A stretch of DNA of 64,000 bases. Origin: JANMDU01 sp031375105. GTDB lineage: Bacteria > Pseudomonadota > Gammaproteobacteria > Burkholderiales > Burkholderiaceae_C. Location: positions 181,599 to 245,598 of the forward strand of contig JANMHJ010000071.1 of the NCBI GenBank assembly GCA_031375105.1, read 5' to 3'. Position 1 is the stretch's first letter. Each line of letters opens with the position of its first letter. The notes under the pieces were generated by a model. The model saw only the letters and a program-made list of their open reading frames with translations. It was not told where the DNA came from and made no database searches. This document shows, one piece after another, positions 48,830 through 58,700 of the stretch. A program made the translations under genes and the position numbers.

Positions 48830-51438
48830 CCATTGTTCTTGAGAAAATTGCCGCCACAGGTGCATCCACGCGCAGCGTGAAGCTGCAACTGCGTGAGCTC
48901 AGCGCGGTGGCCGATGAGGTATTGCGCCAATTGTGGGTGCAGGCGGGTTTTGCTGCTTCTGTGGCTTTGCTGGCTGTGGGCGGCTACGGGCGGGGCGAGT
49001 TGTTTCCGCACTCCGATATTGATGTGCTGATCTTGCTGCCCGAGGGCATGGATGCAGATGCTGACGAGTCTTTCAAGACCAGTGCAAGCAGCTTCATCAC
49101 GGCTTGCTGGGATGCGGGGCTTGAGATTGGATCGAGCGTGCGCACGGTCGCCGAATGCTTGAGTGAGTCGCAGGCGGATGTGACGGTGCAGACCAGTTTG
49201 CTTGAATCGCGGCGGCTGGTCGGTGCGGCTATGCTGCACCGACAGTTTGCCAAGGCTTACCGCACTGCGCTCAACCCGCAAGCATTCTTCACCGCCAAAA
49301 CACTGGAGATGCGCCAGCGCCATACCAAGTTTGAAGACACGCCGTATTCGCTGGAGCCCAATTGCAAAGAGTCCCCGGGCGGTTTGCGCGATTTACAACT
49401 CATTCTCTGGTTGGTCAAAGCCGCAGGTTTGGGTAAAAATTGGGACGATTTAGCTCGTAAAGGCTTAGCCACAGCACGCGAGGTGCGCGAGATCAAGCGC
49501 AATGAGGCTCTGCTCTCTCTGGTGCGAGCTCGGCTGCATATCGCTGCCCAGCGGCGCGAAGATCGCTTGGTGTTTGACTTGCAGCATGCCGTGGCGCAGA
49601 GCTTTGGCTATGTGGCCATGGGGGAACATCAGTCGCAGCGCAAAGCCAGTGAGAAACTCATGAAGAGCTATTACTGGGCTGCCAAAGCTGTGACGCAACT
49701 CTCTCAGATTTTGCTGCTGGGTATTGAGGAGAAGCTGTTCCCGCAAACGCAAACTACACGCCCGATCAATGAGCGTTTTGCCGACAAAGCCGGCATGATT
49801 GAAGTCACTTCAGACGATGTGTATTTGACGCAGCCCCATGCGATTTTGGAAACCTTCCATGTTTACCAAACCACGCTGGGCATCAAAGGCCTCTCCGCTC
49901 GCACCTTACGCGCTCTGTACAACGCACGCGGCATCATGAATGCCGATTTCAGGCGTGATCCGGCAAACCGAGCGATGTTTCTGCGCATCTTGCAGTCGCC
50001 TCAAGGCATCACGCATGCCATGCGGCTGATGAACCAAACCTCGGTGCTTGGGCGTTATCTGTGGGTGTTTCGCAAAATCGTGGGGCAAATGCAGCATGAT
50101 CTGTTTCACGTATATACCGTGGATCAACATATCCTGATGGTGCTGCGCAATGTGCGCCGCTTCTTCATGGCCGAGCATACGCATGAATACCCGTTTTGCA
50201 GTCAGCTCGCTGCGGGCTGGGACAAGCCTTGGATTTTGTATATCGCTGCGCTGTTTCACGACATCGCCAAAGGCCGTGGAGGCGATCACTCCGATCTGGG
50301 TGCCTTGGAGGCTCGCAGTTTCTGCCGCCAGCATGGCATTGAGAAAGCAGACACGCAACTGATCGAATTTCTCGTGCATCAGCATCTCATCATGAGCTCG
50401 TTCGCGCAAAAGCAAGACTTAAGCGACTCGGATGTGATCACCGCTTTTGCGCAGCGCGTGGGCAATGAGCGCAACCTCACTGCGCTGTATTTGCTCACTG
50501 TGGCCGATATTCGCGGCACCTCGCCCAAGGTGTGGAACGCCTGGAAAGGCAAGCTACTGGAAGATTTGTATCGCCTCAGCTTGCGCAGCTTGGGCGGCCG
50601 CGCACCCGATGCCAGCGCTGTAGTCCAGGCGCGTAAAACCGAAGCACTGCAAAAACTTGCACTCTACGCCCTGCCCCACGAAGCTGAAAAAGCGCTTTGG
50701 AGCACGCTGGATGTGAGCTACTTTATGCGCCACGATGCCAACGATATTGCCTGGCATGCACGCCAACTCTCGCGTCATATTGATACCGCAAGCGCTACTA
50801 AAATAGGAGCACCCCCCGCAGATTCTATAAGGGAAGATGGCCTAAACAACTCTAAAATACCAGCTATTGTCCGTGCACGCCTCTCGCCCGTAGGCGAAGG
50901 CATTCAGGTGCTAGTCTACACCCCCGATCAAAGCGATTTGTTTGCGCGTATCTGCGGTTTCTTTGACAGCGAAGGCTTCTCGATTTTGGATGCCCGCATT
51001 CACACCGCGCAAAACGGCTACGCGCTCGATACCTTCCAGGTCGTCAGTGATGCTCTTCAAGAGCATCACCGAGAGCTGATGCAAATGATCGAGATCGAAC
51101 TGCCGCGCACGCTGGCCGCGCAAGCTGAACTTCCAACGCCGTCTAAGGCGCGTGTCTCGCGTCGGGTTAAGAGCTTCCCGATTGCACCGCGCGTGAGCCT
51201 CGCACCGGATGAAAAAGCGCAGCGCTGGTTGCTGTCAGTCAGTTGCTCGGATCGCAGCGGCCTGCTCTACCGTATCGCACGCGTCTTGGCCAAACACCGC
51301 ATCAATTTGCAATTGGCCAAGGTGATGACCTTGGGCGAACGCGTGGAAGATAACTTCCTGATCGACGGTGCTGAGCTACAGCACAACAAAAAGCAGATCG
51401 AAATTGAGACTGAGCTGTTGGAAGCTTTGAACAGTTAA
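48790..51438 (+). CDS. glnD: Bifunctional uridylyltransferase/uridylyl-removing enzyme GlnD
   Basis: GlnD uridylylates PII proteins at low glutamine and removes the group at high glutamine, so it reports nitrogen status. The 882-residue protein has the nucleotidyltransferase motif 'AVGGYGRGELFPHSDIDVLILLP' (about 62-84), an HD phosphohydrolase 'IAALFHDIAKGRGGDHSDLG' (about 484-503) and two C-terminal ACT domains (about 710-780 and 815-882). The ATG at 48790 lies within a dispersed repeat that also encodes the first residues (MNITANGS). A second copy encodes about 20 residues of the linker before the first ACT domain. A TTG at 48727 in frame would overlap map and is unlikely. Confidence 0.95.
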   Translation: MNITANGSFRSKKAIVLEKIAATGASTRSVKLQLRELSAVADEVLRQLWVQAGFAASVALLAVGGYGRGELFPHSDIDVLILLPEGMDADADESFKTSASSFITACWDAGLEIGSSVRTVAECLSESQADVTVQTSLLESRRLVGAAMLHRQFAKAYRTALNPQAFFTAKTLEMRQRHTKFEDTPYSLEPNCKESPGGLRDLQLILWLVKAAGLGKNWDDLARKGLATAREVREIKRNEALLSLVRARLHIAAQRREDRLVFDLQHAVAQSFGYVAMGEHQSQRKASEKLMKSYYWAAKAVTQLSQILLLGIEEKLFPQTQTTRPINERFADKAGMIEVTSDDVYLTQPHAILETFHVYQTTLGIKGLSARTLRALYNARGIMNADFRRDPANRAMFLRILQSPQGITHAMRLMNQTSVLGRYLWVFRKIVGQMQHDLFHVYTVDQHILMVLRNVRRFFMAEHTHEYPFCSQLAAGWDKPWILYIAALFHDIAKGRGGDHSDLGALEARSFCRQHGIEKADTQLIEFLVHQHLIMSSFAQKQDLSDSDVITAFAQRVGNERNLTALYLLTVADIRGTSPKVWNAWKGKLLEDLYRLSLRSLGGRAPDASAVVQARKTEALQKLALYALPHEAEKALWSTLDVSYFMRHDANDIAWHARQLSRHIDTASATKIGAPPADSIREDGLNNSKIPAIVRARLSPVGEGIQVLVYTPDQSDLFARICGFFDSEGFSILDARIHTAQNGYALDTFQVVSDALQEHHRELMQMIEIELPRTLAAQAELPTPSKARVSRRVKSFPIAPRVSLAPDEKAQRWLLSVSCSDRSGLLYRIARVLAKHRINLQLAKVMTLGERVEDNFLIDGAELQHNKKQIEIETELLEALNS
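50794..50857 (+). repeat. Dispersed hairpin repeat, copy 16 (glnD linker)
   Basis: GCTACTAAAATAGGAGCACC, then CCCCGCAGATTCTATAAGGG and a diverged tail. It is sense and in frame, giving KIGAPPADSIRE between the HD and ACT domains. Confidence 0.83.
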
Positions 51439-51449
51439 GCTTCTCCCAT

Positions 51450-51515
51450 TTTTTTAAGAAAAATCGCCAATCGCCCTTATAAAATAAGGGAACCTCGCTA
51501 TCAAAAAAATAGCGA
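51450..51515 (-). repeat. Dispersed hairpin repeat, copy 17 (diverged; glnD-rpoC gap)
   Basis: On the minus strand a GCTATTTTTTTGATAGC hairpin, then CCCTTATTTTATAAGGG and the tail GATTTTTCTTAAAAAAA. The CTGCGCA box is lost. It partly overlaps the rpoC terminator. Confidence 0.65.
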
Positions 51516-51539
51516 CTTAGGTTACCCCAAGTCGCTATT
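51501..51539 (-). terminator. Rho-independent terminator of the rpoBC operon
   Basis: An 11 bp stem AATAGCGACTT/AAGTCGCTATT with a 10-base loop. On the minus strand it is followed by TTTTTTT. It starts 19 bp after the rpoC stop and lies between convergent rpoC and glnD. Confidence 0.88.
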
Positions 51540-51557
51540 ACAGCAGAGAAAAACAGC

Positions 51558-54500
51558 TTATGCTGCTTCGCTCGTCTGCTCCGATCCGCCTGTGGCCTCA
51601 GCCAACTCTGCGGCTTCCGTTTCGGCAATGGTGCGGCGCTCTGCGTCGTCCATCGCTTCACGAGCCTTGCGAGCCTTGTGATACGCCATGCCCGTGCCAG
51701 CAGGCACAAGGCGACCGACAATCACGTTTTCCTTCAAGCCACGCAGCTCGTCGCGCTTGCCCATGATGGCAGCTTCGGTGAGCACGCGGGTGGTTTCCTG
51801 GAAGGAAGCCGCCGAGATGAAGGAGTCCGTTGACAGCGAGGCTTTGGTGATACCCAGCAGCAAGTTGGTGAACGTGGCCGGCAATTTGCCTTCGGCGCGC
51901 AATGCATCGTTGGCATCGAGCAGCTGTGAGCGCTCGACTTGTTCTCCAGCAATGTAGCTGGAATCACCGACGTTGTCGATCACCACACGGCGCAGCATCT
52001 GGCGAACGATCGTCTCGATGTGCTTGTCGTTGATCTTCACGCCTTGCAAGCGATACACGTCTTGCACTTCGTCCACCACATAGCGGGCCAGCTCTTCAAC
52101 ACCCAAGAGGCGCAGAATGTCTTGCGGGTCGGCTGGGCCGTCCACAATGTTCTCGCCTTTGTTGACCACTTGGCCTTCGTGCACCAGCAAGTTCTTCTCT
52201 TTGGGGATCAGCTCTTCCCAGACTTTTCCTTCTGGGTCGGTGATCTGCAAGCGAACCTTGCCTTTGGTTTCTTTGCCGAAGGAGATCGTGCCGGTCATCT
52301 CGGCAAGAATACCTTTGTCTTTCGGTGAACGGGCTTCAAACAGCTCGGCCACGCGCGGCAAGCCGCCGGTGATGTCTCGCGTCTTCTGGCCTTCGACCGG
52401 AATACGCGCGAGCACCTCGCCTGGGCCCACGTCTTGACCATCGCGCACCTGAATCAAAGCACCGATTTGGAAACCAATCGTCACCGAGTGATCAGTGCCG
52501 GGAATCTTCACTTCTTTGCCAGTAGCATCGATCAGTTTGACCTGTGGGCGCACCACTTTGGTAGAACCACGACGCTTGGGGTCAATCACCACCAGCGTAG
52601 ACAAACCTGTAACTTCGTCAAGCTGCTTAGCCACAGTGAGGCCTTCTTCGACGTTCTCGAATTTAGCCTTTCCCGCGAACTCGGTGATCACAGGGCGCGT
52701 CAAAGGGTCCCAGTTAGCCAGAATCTTACCTGCCTTGATGGCTTGGTCAGCTTTGACCGCCAGCACCGCGCCATAGGGCACTTTGTGACGTTCGCGCTCG
52801 CGGCCATTGTCATCGGCAATGATAATTTCACCTGAACGGGAAATCACCACCAATTCACCTTTGGAATTGCTCACATAACGCATCGTGCTGTTGAAGCCAA
52901 TTGAGCCAGCGCTCTTGGCATCCACACTAGAAGCCACAGCTGCACGCGATGCCGCACCACCGATGTGGAAGGTACGCATGGTCAGCTGAGTGCCGGGTTC
53001 GCCAATCGACTGAGCTGCGATCACGCCGACCGCCTCACCCATGTTGATCAAGCCACCACGACCCAAATCACGGCCATAGCATTTGGCGCACAGGCCAAAG
53101 CGTGTTTCGCAGTTGAGCACGGTGCGCACTTTGACTTCATCGACACCAGAAGCTTCGATCAGGTCGATCTCGTCTTCAGACAGCAAGAAGCCAGATGGAA
53201 TCATCACAGCACGTGTTTCAGGATGGATGATGTCATCAATCACTGTGCGGCCCAAGATGCGGTCACGCAGAGATTCAATGGTTTCACCGCCCTCAACGAT
53301 AGCGCGCATGATTTGGCCGTTTTGTGTGCCGCAATCATCTTCGATCACCACGAGGTCTTGCGTCACATCCACCAAACGGCGTGTGAGGTAGCCTGAGTTA
53401 GCGGTTTTGAGCGCCGTGTCAGCCAAGCCTTTACGCGCACCGTGTGTCGAGATGAAGTACTCCAGCACGTTGAGGCCTTCGCGGAAGTTAGCCGTAATGG
53501 GCGTTTCGATGATCGAGCCATCCGGCTTGGCCATCAAACCGCGCATTCCCGCCACCTGACGAATCTGTGCAGCAGAGCCGCGAGCACCAGAGTCAGCCAT
53601 CATGTAAATAGAGTTGAAGGATTCTTGCTCCACTTCATTGCCATGACGGTCGATGGTCTTTTCTTTGGACAACTGGGCATACATCACCTTGGAGACTTCG
53701 TCTCCGGCTTTGCCCCAAATGTCCACCACCTTGTTGTAGCGCTCGCCCGCCGTCACCAAGCCTGAAGCATATTGGTTGCCAATCTCTTTGACCTCGGTTT
53801 CAGCGCGAGCAATGATGGTGTGCTTTTCTTTAGGGACGAGCATGTCATCGATGGCAATCGAGATGCCGGCGCGTGTGGCCAAACGGAAACCGCTTTGCAG
53901 CAGCTTGTCAGCAAACACAACGGTCTCTTTCAAGCCGCACTTACGGAACGAGGTATTGATCAAGCGAGAAATTTCTTTCTTCTTGAGTGCCTTGTCAATA
54001 TTCTCAAAAGGCAAGCCTTTGGGCAGAATTTCAGACAGCAAAGCGCGGCCCACGGTCGTGGAGCGCAGCTTGACGCTGCTGGTGAATTCGCCTGTCACTT
54101 TGTCTAAGGCGTACTCTACCAAACGCACATTGATACGCGAGGTGATTTCCACAACACCCGCGTCAAGCGCACGCTGCAGCTCAGCCAGATCAGTGAAGAC
54201 CATGCCTTCGCCTTTGGCGTTGATGCGCTCACGTGTGGCGTAGTACAGACCCAGCACCACGTCTTGCGACGGCACAATCGACGGCTCGCCCGATGCAGGA
54301 AAGAGCACGTTATTGGAAGCCAGCATCAGGGTGCGGCATTCCATCTGCGCTTCCACAGACAACGGAATGTGAACGGCCATTTGGTCACCGTCGAAGTCGG
54401 CGTTGAATGCCGAGCAAACGAGCGGGTGCAACTGGATGGCCTTGCCTTCGATCAGGATCGGTTCAAACGCTTGGATACCTAAGCGATGTAGTGTAGGGGC

Positions 54501-55769
54501 GCGGTTCAAGAGCACGGGATGCTCACGAATCACTTCTTCCAAAATATCCCACACCACTGGCGTACCGGATTCGACTTCTTTCTTCGCAGCCTTGATCGTG
54601 GTGGCGATGCCGCGCACTTCGAGCTGAGCAAAGATGAAGGGCTTGAACAATTCCAGCGCCATGAGCTTGGGCAAACCGCACTGATGCAGCTTGAGCGTTG
54701 GGCCCACGGTGATCACAGAGCGACCGGAGTAGTCCACACGCTTGCCCAGCAAGTTCTGGCGGAAACGACCACTCTTGCCTTTGATCATGTCGGCCAAAGA
54801 CTTCAAAGCACGCTTGTTAGCGCCTGTCATGGCTTTGCCACGGCGACCGTTGTCAAGCAAACTGTCTACCGATTCTTGCAGCATGCGCTTTTCGTTGCGC
54901 GCAATGATCTCGGGCGCTTTGAGTTCGAGCAGGCGACGCAGACGGCTGTTGCGGTTGATCACGCGACGATACAGATCGTTCAGATCAGAAGTCGCAAAAC
55001 GCCCTCCGTCCAGCGGCACGAGAGGACGCAGATCAGGCGGCAACACAGGCAACACTTCCAAGATCATCCAGTCAGGCTTCATGCCCGACTTTTTGAACGC
55101 TTCGAGCACCTTGAGGCGCTTGGCATTTTTCTTGATCTTGATTTCAGAACCGGTCAAGTCATTGCGCAGTTTCTCGATTTCAATTTCGAGATCGAGTCCA
55201 GCCAGCAATTCCTTGATGCCTTCCGCGCCCATTTTGGCTTGGAATTCATCGCCGTATTCGCGCACTTTGGCATCGTAGTCGTCTTCGGACATGATGCTGA
55301 ATTTCTTCAACGGTGTCATGCCAGGATCGGTCACAACGTAGGCTTCAAAATAAAGTACGCGCTCAATGTCGCGCAGCGTCATGTCGAGTACGAGGCCTAA
55401 GCGCGATGGCAAAGACTTCAGGAACCATATATGAGCGCAAGGCGCAGCCAGATCGATATGGCCCATACGCTCGCGGCGCACTTTGGCCTGCGTAACTTCC
55501 ACGCCGCATTTTTCGCAAATCACGCCACGGTGCTTGAGGCGCTTGTATTTGCCGCACAAGCATTCGTAGTCCTTGATAGGACCAAAAATCTTGGCACAAA
55601 ACAGGCCGTCACGCTCAGGTTTGAAAGTGCGGTAGTTGATCGTCTCGGGTTTTTTGACTTCGCCAAAGGACCAGGAACGGATTTTTTCCGGAGATGCAAT
55701 GCCGATGCGAATCGCATCGAAGTGCTCGTCAGGGGTGAACTGCTTGAACAGGTCGAGTAAGGATTTCAT
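51558..55769 (-). CDS. rpoC: DNA-directed RNA polymerase subunit beta'
   Basis: The 1403-residue catalytic subunit starts MKSLLDLFKQ at 55769. It has the N-terminal zinc cluster 'CLCGKYKRLKHRGVICEKCG', the active-site Mg-binding motif 'NADFDGDQMAVH', the trigger-loop/bridge-helix region 'MADSGARGSAAQIRQVAGMRGLMAKP' and the second zinc site 'CETRFGLCAKCYG'. Length and order are normal. It follows rpoB by 19 bp. A longer frame to 55847 overlaps rpoB and is rejected. Confidence 0.98.
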   Translation of the reverse strand: MKSLLDLFKQFTPDEHFDAIRIGIASPEKIRSWSFGEVKKPETINYRTFKPERDGLFCAKIFGPIKDYECLCGKYKRLKHRGVICEKCGVEVTQAKVRRERMGHIDLAAPCAHIWFLKSLPSRLGLVLDMTLRDIERVLYFEAYVVTDPGMTPLKKFSIMSEDDYDAKVREYGDEFQAKMGAEGIKELLAGLDLEIEIEKLRNDLTGSEIKIKKNAKRLKVLEAFKKSGMKPDWMILEVLPVLPPDLRPLVPLDGGRFATSDLNDLYRRVINRNSRLRRLLELKAPEIIARNEKRMLQESVDSLLDNGRRGKAMTGANKRALKSLADMIKGKSGRFRQNLLGKRVDYSGRSVITVGPTLKLHQCGLPKLMALELFKPFIFAQLEVRGIATTIKAAKKEVESGTPVVWDILEEVIREHPVLLNRAPTLHRLGIQAFEPILIEGKAIQLHPLVCSAFNADFDGDQMAVHIPLSVEAQMECRTLMLASNNVLFPASGEPSIVPSQDVVLGLYYATRERINAKGEGMVFTDLAELQRALDAGVVEITSRINVRLVEYALDKVTGEFTSSVKLRSTTVGRALLSEILPKGLPFENIDKALKKKEISRLINTSFRKCGLKETVVFADKLLQSGFRLATRAGISIAIDDMLVPKEKHTIIARAETEVKEIGNQYASGLVTAGERYNKVVDIWGKAGDEVSKVMYAQLSKEKTIDRHGNEVEQESFNSIYMMADSGARGSAAQIRQVAGMRGLMAKPDGSIIETPITANFREGLNVLEYFISTHGARKGLADTALKTANSGYLTRRLVDVTQDLVVIEDDCGTQNGQIMRAIVEGGETIESLRDRILGRTVIDDIIHPETRAVMIPSGFLLSEDEIDLIEASGVDEVKVRTVLNCETRFGLCAKCYGRDLGRGGLINMGEAVGVIAAQSIGEPGTQLTMRTFHIGGAASRAAVASSVDAKSAGSIGFNSTMRYVSNSKGELVVISRSGEIIIADDNGRERERHKVPYGAVLAVKADQAIKAGKILANWDPLTRPVITEFAGKAKFENVEEGLTVAKQLDEVTGLSTLVVIDPKRRGSTKVVRPQVKLIDATGKEVKIPGTDHSVTIGFQIGALIQVRDGQDVGPGEVLARIPVEGQKTRDITGGLPRVAELFEARSPKDKGILAEMTGTISFGKETKGKVRLQITDPEGKVWEELIPKEKNLLVHEGQVVNKGENIVDGPADPQDILRLLGVEELARYVVDEVQDVYRLQGVKINDKHIETIVRQMLRRVVIDNVGDSSYIAGEQVERSQLLDANDALRAEGKLPATFTNLLLGITKASLSTDSFISAASFQETTRVLTEAAIMGKRDELRGLKENVIVGRLVPAGTGMAYHKARKAREAMDDAERRTIAETEAAELAEATGGSEQTSEAA

Positions 55770-55788
55770 GTTTCCAGTTCCTTTACGA

Positions 55789-58700
55789 TTAGTTGCGCTC
55801 AAGTTCAATGTCGATGCCCAAGGAACGAATTTCCTTGACCAAAACATTGAACGACTCAGGCATGCCCGCCTGGATGGTGTGCTCGCCCTTGACGATGCTC
55901 TCGTAGACCTTGGTGCGTCCTTGCACGTCGTCGGATTTGACAGTCAACATTTCCTGCAAGGTGTAAGAAGCGCCATAGGCTTTGAGTGCCCACACCTCCA
56001 TCTCGCCGAAACGCTGGCCACCAAACTGTGCCTTGCCACCCAGCGGCTGCTGCGTGACCAAGCTGTACGGCCCTGTGGAGCGGGCATGCATCTTGTCATC
56101 CACCAAATGGTGCAGTTTCAAGACATGCATGTAACCCACCGTCGTGGGACGCTCAAACTGCTCGCCTGTACGGCCATCATAGAGATACGCTTGTGTGCGT
56201 GTCTCGGTCAGGCCCTTGGCTTTAGCGATGTCTTCCGGATATGCCAATTTAAGCATGGCGCGGATGTCTTCTTCGGCTGCACCATCGAACACCGGTGTCG
56301 CGAACGTAGCACCGGAGGATAGGTTGTGCGCCATTTCGACCACGCTTTCATCAGACACCTTGGACAGATCTTCCTTGCGGCCAGATGTGTTGTAGAAGGT
56401 TTCCATGTATTTGCGCAACTCTGCAGCTTTCGCTTGCGCTTGCAACATGTCGCCGATGCGCTGACCAATGCCTTTGCCGGCCCAACCCAAATGCACTTCC
56501 AGCACCTGACCGACGTTCATGCGCGATGGCACGCCCAGCGGGTTGAGCACGATGTCGCACGGTGTGCCATCTGCCATGTAAGGCATGTCCTCCACGGGTA
56601 CGATCTTGGAGACCACGCCCTTGTTGCCGTGACGACCCGCCATCTTGTCACCGGGCTGCAAACGACGCTTCACAGCCAAGTAGACCTTGACCATCTTGAG
56701 CACGCCCGCTGGCAACTCGTCGCCTTGTGTGAGTTTTTTGCGCTTTTCTTCAAAAGCTAAATCAAAGCTATGGCGCTGCTGCTCGATGGCGTTTTTGATG
56801 GACTCCAGTTGCGCGGCGACATCTTCGTCAGCAGGACGTATGTCGAACCAGTGGTATTTCTCCACCGAAGCCATGTAAGCTTTGTCGATCTTGCTGCCTT
56901 TGGCCAGCTTTTGCGGACCGCCATTGGCAGTTTTGCCATTGAGCAATTTTTCGATGCGGTCAAACGCATCGGCTTCCACAATGCGCAGCTGGTCGTTCAA
57001 ATCCAGACGGAAGCGCTTGAGCTCGTCGTCAATGATCTGCTGAGCACGCTTGTCGCGCACAATGCCTTCGCGCGTGAACACTTGCACGTCGATCACAGTG
57101 CCTTGCGAGCCCTGATCCACACGCAAAGAGGTGTCTTTCACGTCACTGGCTTTTTCGCCGAAAATCGCTCGCAGGAGCTTTTCTTCAGGGGTGAGCGTGG
57201 TCTCGCCTTTGGGGGTGACCTTGCCAACCAGCGTATCGCCAGGCTGCACTTCTGCACCTACGTAGATGATGCCCGATTCGTCCAAGCGGTTGAGCTGTAC
57301 TTCTGAGAGGTTAGGAATATCACGTGTGATTTCTTCCGAACCCAGCTTGGTGTCACGCGCCATCACCACGAGTTCTTCGATGTGGATCGAGGTGTAGCGG
57401 TCTTCCGATACGACGCGCTCGCTGATCAAAATCGAATCTTCAAAGTTATAGCCGTTCCAAGGCATGAAGGCCACGAGCATGTTTTGACCCAAAGCGAGTT
57501 CGCCTAGGTCGGTCGATGCGCCGTCAGCCACCACATCGCCCTTAGCGATCTTGTCGCCACGCTTAACGATAGGGCGCTGGTGGATGTTGGTGTTTTGGTT
57601 GGAGCGCTGGTATTGGATCAGGTTGTAAATGTCCACACCGACTTCGCCAGCCGTCGCTTCTTTGTCGTCAACACGAACCACAATGCGGCTCGCATCAACG
57701 TAGTCAACCACGCCGCCACGGTTTGCCGTCACCACGGTGCCGGAGTCCACTGCCGCCACACGCTCAATACCAGTACCGACAAACGCTTTTTCAGGGCGCA
57801 GCACTGGCACAGCCTGACGCTGCATGTTTGCACCCATCAGTGCACGGTTCGCATCATCGTGTTCCAAGAAAGGCACGAGAGAAGCAGCCACCGAAACAAT
57901 CTGTGCGGGAGATACATCCATGTATTGAATGACCTCTGCACCCACAAGCACAGATTCGCCCTGATCACGCGCAGAGATCAACTCGCCCGTCAGCTTGCCG
58001 TCTTTGTCAAGCACGGTATTGGCCTGAGCGATCACATACTTACCTTCTTCGATGGCAGATAGGTAATCGATCTGGTTGGTGACCTTGCTGTCAATCACAC
58101 GGCGATACGGTGTTTCGATAAAACCATACTCGTTCAAGCGTGCATAGAGCGCCAACGAGTTGATCAGACCAATGTTCGGGCCTTCAGGCGTTTCAATCGG
58201 GCAGACGCGGCCATAGTGGGTGACGTGAACGTCACGCACCTCGAAACCTGCGCGCTCGCGCGTCAAACCGCCGGGGCCGAGGGCTGAGACGCGGCGCTTG
58301 TGCGTGATCTCTGACAACGGGTTGGTCTGATCCATGAACTGCGACAGCTGCGATGCACCGAAGAATTCTTTCAGTGCGGCAGAGATTGGCTTGGAGTTGA
58401 TCAGATCATGCGGCATGAGGGGCTCTTGCTCTGCTTGTCCCAAACGCTCTTTCACAGCTTTTTCGATGCGTGCCAAGCCAGTGCGATACTGGTTTTCAGC
58501 CAGCTCACCCACGCAACGCACGCGGCGATTACCCAAGTGATCAATGTCGTCCACTTCGCCACGGCCATTGCGCAGATCCACCAGGATCTTTACAACCGAG
58601 AGGATGTCTTCGTGAGAAAGCACCATCTCGCCGGTAGAGCCTTCACGACCCACACGAGCGTTGAATTTCATACGCCCCACGCGTGACAAGTCATACGTGT

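Noticed and set aside
54519..55400. Open frame of about 290 codons opposite rpoC
   Set aside because: It is a shadow of a highly conserved gene, with no ribosome binding site or domain.
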